Source: a bacterium
GTDB taxonomy: Bacteria; Planctomycetota; UBA11346
DNA length: 23,622 nucleotides
Reading direction: 5' to 3'
Assembly (NCBI GenBank): GCA_020049615.1
Contig: JAIFKN010000086.1
Location: 1 to 23,622, forward strand
The translations under genes were made by a program, and so were the position numbers. Positions 21,741 to 23,622 of this stretch are shown here, piece by piece (position 1 is the first letter of the stretch; the number at the start of each line of letters is the position of its first letter). Below the pieces are notes generated by a model, which was not told where the DNA came from, did no database searches, and saw only the letters and a list, made by a program, of their open reading frames with translations.

Positions 21741-22802
21741 ATGCGCGCCCTCCTGCTCCTGCTCGCGTTCCTCCAGGTGACCGCGGCCGAACGCATCAAC
21801 CATGCCGGCCGCCGCCTCGGCCCCCTGCCGTTGGTCACGGCGCCGATCCTGTTCAACACCGCGCAGGCCGATGCGGTGCTGGCGGCGATGCAGATCATGC
21901 CGCCTGACAGCGCCTGGAACGAGGACATCAGCGCCCGGCCGGTCCTGGCCAACTCGGCGGCGATCATCGCGCGGATCCGCATTGACTTGGGCAAACGCCA
22001 GACTCTGCGGGTCTTCCCGGAGATGAACTTCGTCCTTGTGCCCGACGCCCAGGATCTGGTCCCGATCCGCTTCGTCGAATACCCCGGTGAAAGCGACTAC
22101 AATGGCGGCAAGGCGCCGGTGGCGACCTGGCCGCTGCCACCCCTGCTGCCGGTCGAGGGCTGGCCGCTCGGCCGTCCCCAGAGCGAGCAACTGGAGCAAT
22201 GGCAGCGCGATCCCGCCCAGGTCGGCGGCGACCGCCACACCATCGTGGTCCAGCCGGGCCGCATGCGTCTCTACGAGACCTGGCAGGCCCGCCTGGGCGA
22301 CCAGGGCTGGCAGGCCTCCAACGGCGCGATCTTCCAACTCGACAGCAATACCCTGCGTACTCCCGGCTGGACCTCGGGCGATGCCGCCGGACTGCCGATG
22401 TTCCCCGCCCTGATCCGCTTCGACGAAGTCGAGCGTGGCATGATCGAGCATGCCCTTCGCATCGTGGTGAAGGTCTCACGTCGTGAGTTCATCTACCCGG
22501 CGACCCATTTCGCCTCCCGCGTCAAACCGGGCGATCCGGAGACCGCGACTTATCCGGCGATGGGCCAGCGCGTGCGGTTGCGGGCCGCTTTCTCCATTCC
22601 TCCGCATTGGAGCAAAGCCTCCCAGGTGGTAGCCCAGGCGCTGAAGACCTATGGCGCCCTGGTCGCTGACAACGGCGGCTTCTTCTCGGTGTCGGCCACC
22701 CCCGACCACCGCTGGCCAGCCGGTTGCTTTCGCGACGTCGAAACCATCGCCATCGACCAGTTCGAAGTGGTGGCCACCAGCGGTCCACGAACCGCCCGCT
22801 GA
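21741..22802 (+). CDS. secreted protein of unknown function
   Basis: This 353-residue protein has a short signal peptide (MRALLLLLAFLQVTAA, likely cut after residue 16). It has no membrane anchor. The mature part has a distinctive well-ordered sequence with NFVLVPDAQ, RFVEYPGESD, GDRHTIVVQP, ETWQA, SNGAIFQLDSN, GWTSGDAAGLP, YPATHFAS and a C-terminal ALKTYGALVADNGGFF. From memory, proteins of this kind occur as uncharacterised secreted proteins in several phyla; the His, Asp and Tyr pattern suggests an enzyme or carbohydrate-binding role but I cannot name it. ATG at 21741 has GGAG about 7 nt upstream. It converges on glnA across a strong terminator. Confidence 0.8.
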   Translation: MRALLLLLAFLQVTAAERINHAGRRLGPLPLVTAPILFNTAQADAVLAAMQIMPPDSAWNEDISARPVLANSAAIIARIRIDLGKRQTLRVFPEMNFVLVPDAQDLVPIRFVEYPGESDYNGGKAPVATWPLPPLLPVEGWPLGRPQSEQLEQWQRDPAQVGGDRHTIVVQPGRMRLYETWQARLGDQGWQASNGAIFQLDSNTLRTPGWTSGDAAGLPMFPALIRFDEVERGMIEHALRIVVKVSRREFIYPATHFASRVKPGDPETATYPAMGQRVRLRAAFSIPPHWSKASQVVAQALKTYGALVADNGGFFSVSATPDHRWPAGCFRDVETIAIDQFEVVATSGPRTAR

Positions 22803-22855
22803 CCAGGATGCGGAAGCTGCGTCGCGGCGTCGTGGTGGCCGGGACGTCAACGCAG

Positions 22856-22883
22856 GAACCCCGGGCAACTGCCCGGGGTTCCG
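22856..22883. terminator. bidirectional hairpin terminator
   Basis: GGAACCCCGGGCA and TGCCCGGGGTTCC are perfect 13-nt complements separated by two bases. It sits between two converging genes (stop at 22802 and stop at 22917). There is no long T-run, so it may block transcription by structure or protect mRNA 3' ends rather than act as a classical Rho-independent terminator. Confidence 0.7.
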
Positions 22884-22916
22884 TGCCTTACGCGGCTTTC
22901 GCCGTGTGCCGCCGTC

Positions 22917-23622
22917 TCAGCAGTCGTAGTACAGGACGTACTCGAGGGGATTCGGGCGGAAGCGCGAGGCCTCGACCTCGTTGGTCTTCTTGTAGGCCGA
23001 GTAGGCCTCGATGAAGTCCGGGGTGAAGACGTCGCCAGCGGTCAGCCAGGCCTGGTCCTTCTCCATCTCCTCGAAGGCCTGGCCCAGGCTCTCGCAGGTG
23101 CTGGGGATCTTGGCCAGCTCCTCGGCGGGCAGGTCGTAGATGTTCTTGTCCATCGGCGCACCCGGATCGATCTTGTTCTTGATGCCGTCGATCGAGGCCA
23201 TGAGGATCGCCGCGGTGACCAGGTACGGGCTGCCCGAGCTGTCGGGGCAGCGGAACTCGAAGCGCCGCGCCTTGTCGCTGAGGACGTGCGGGATGCGGAT
23301 CGAGGCCGAGCGGTTGCTGGCGCTGTAGGCCAGGTTCACCGGCGCCTCGTAGTGCGGGACCAGGCGACGGTAGCTGTTGAGCGACGGGTTGGTGAAGGCC
23401 TGGATGGCCTTGCCATGCTTGATGATGCCGCCGATGGCCCAGATGGCCTCCTGCGACAGCTTGGCGTAGCTGCTGCCGGCGTAGACGTTCTTGGCGCCCT
23501 TCCAGATCGAGGTGTGGCAGTGCATGCCGCTGCCATTGTCGCCGAACATCGGCTTGGGCATGAAGGTGGCGGTCTTGCCGTGCTGGTAGCAGGTGTTCTT
23601 GACCGCGTACTTGTACATGTGC
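22917..23622 (-). CDS. glnA: type I glutamine synthetase, C-terminal half (runs off the window)
   Basis: It makes glutamine from glutamate, ammonia and ATP, the main ammonium-assimilation enzyme. Only the last ~234 residues are inside the window; the frame is open to the edge. Visible motifs: KTATFMPKPMFGDNGSGMH (ATP and ammonium site region), NRSASIRIPHV (substrate Arg) and FRCPDSSGSPYL. KNIYDLPAEE carries the Tyr equivalent to the adenylylation site of enterobacterial GlnA (residue 161 from the first Met seen), so control by adenylylation is possible. It ends VLYYDC, a normal GSI C-terminus. It differs strongly from the ligase at 16154-17527. Confidence 0.95.
   Translation of the reverse strand, partial: HMYKYAVKNTCYQHGKTATFMPKPMFGDNGSGMHCHTSIWKGAKNVYAGSSYAKLSQEAIWAIGGIIKHGKAIQAFTNPSLNSYRRLVPHYEAPVNLAYSASNRSASIRIPHVLSDKARRFEFRCPDSSGSPYLVTAAILMASIDGIKNKIDPGAPMDKNIYDLPAEELAKIPSTCESLGQAFEEMEKDQAWLTAGDVFTPDFIEAYSAYKKTNEVEASRFRPNPLEYVLYYDC

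Noticed and set aside
20291..21907. 538-codon plus-strand frame
   Set aside because: Runs across the pentapeptide gene, the membrane protein gene and the start of the secreted-protein gene; the composition is typical of a shadow.
1..23622. tRNA, rRNA, CRISPR array, transposase or phage genes
   Set aside because: I saw no such sequence on either strand; the only repeats are the short palindromic elements listed.

Overview
This 23.6 kb window is a G+C-rich bacterial segment with strong G/C bias at third codon positions. It is organised around guanidine. The taxon cannot be fixed from the sequence. Good candidate sigma-54 sites, a type I glutamine synthetase and the style of the dispersed inverted repeats fit several Gram-negative or PVC-type lineages, but this is only a guess.

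The strongest signal is RNA. Four tandem-hairpin elements have G+C stems closed by GGG/CCC and capped by ACGG or ACGA loops. They match the guanidine-II (mini-ykkC) riboswitch and lie at 7129-7175 (-), 10716-10765 (-), 10932-10976 (+) and 19935-19980 (-). Each is preceded, 20 to 90 nt upstream, by a GG-N10-GC sigma-54-like promoter. Each faces a different operon, so almost everything between about 0 and 20 kb appears to be one guanidine- and nitrogen-responsive regulon.

Region 1 (92-6941, -) is the carboxyguanidine branch: two DUF1989 proteins (carboxyguanidine deiminase subunits), a urea/guanidine carboxylase-type protein, allophanate hydrolase and an MFS transporter. It looks rearranged. 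The carboxylase has only its carboxyltransferase halves, with no ATP-grasp and no biotinyl domain. Allophanate hydrolase lacks about 70 N-terminal residues. Palindromic repeats sit at these scars, and the MFS gene has a frameshift. Region 2 (7475-10525, -) is an ABC importer of the urea-carboxylase-associated NitT/TauT type, probably for guanidine.

Region 3 (10991-15423, +) begins with a possible leader peptide. It then encodes a DinB-like protein, a ureohydrolase that is very probably the Ni-dependent guanidine hydrolase GdmH, its HypA/HypB-like nickel chaperones, and an unrecognised 555-residue protein. Region 4 (19921-15399, -) is a tightly overlapping five-gene operon directly behind the fourth riboswitch: TIM-barrel protein, small PQ-loop-like membrane protein, creatininase-family amidohydrolase, glutamine-synthetase-like ligase and metallo-beta-lactamase-fold hydrolase. 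I know of no described guanidine pathway with this gene set, and it is the best candidate for an undescribed system.

Region 5 (20330-23622) looks like ordinary genome: a pentapeptide-repeat protein, a membrane protein, a secreted protein, a strong hairpin terminator and the 3' half of glnA.
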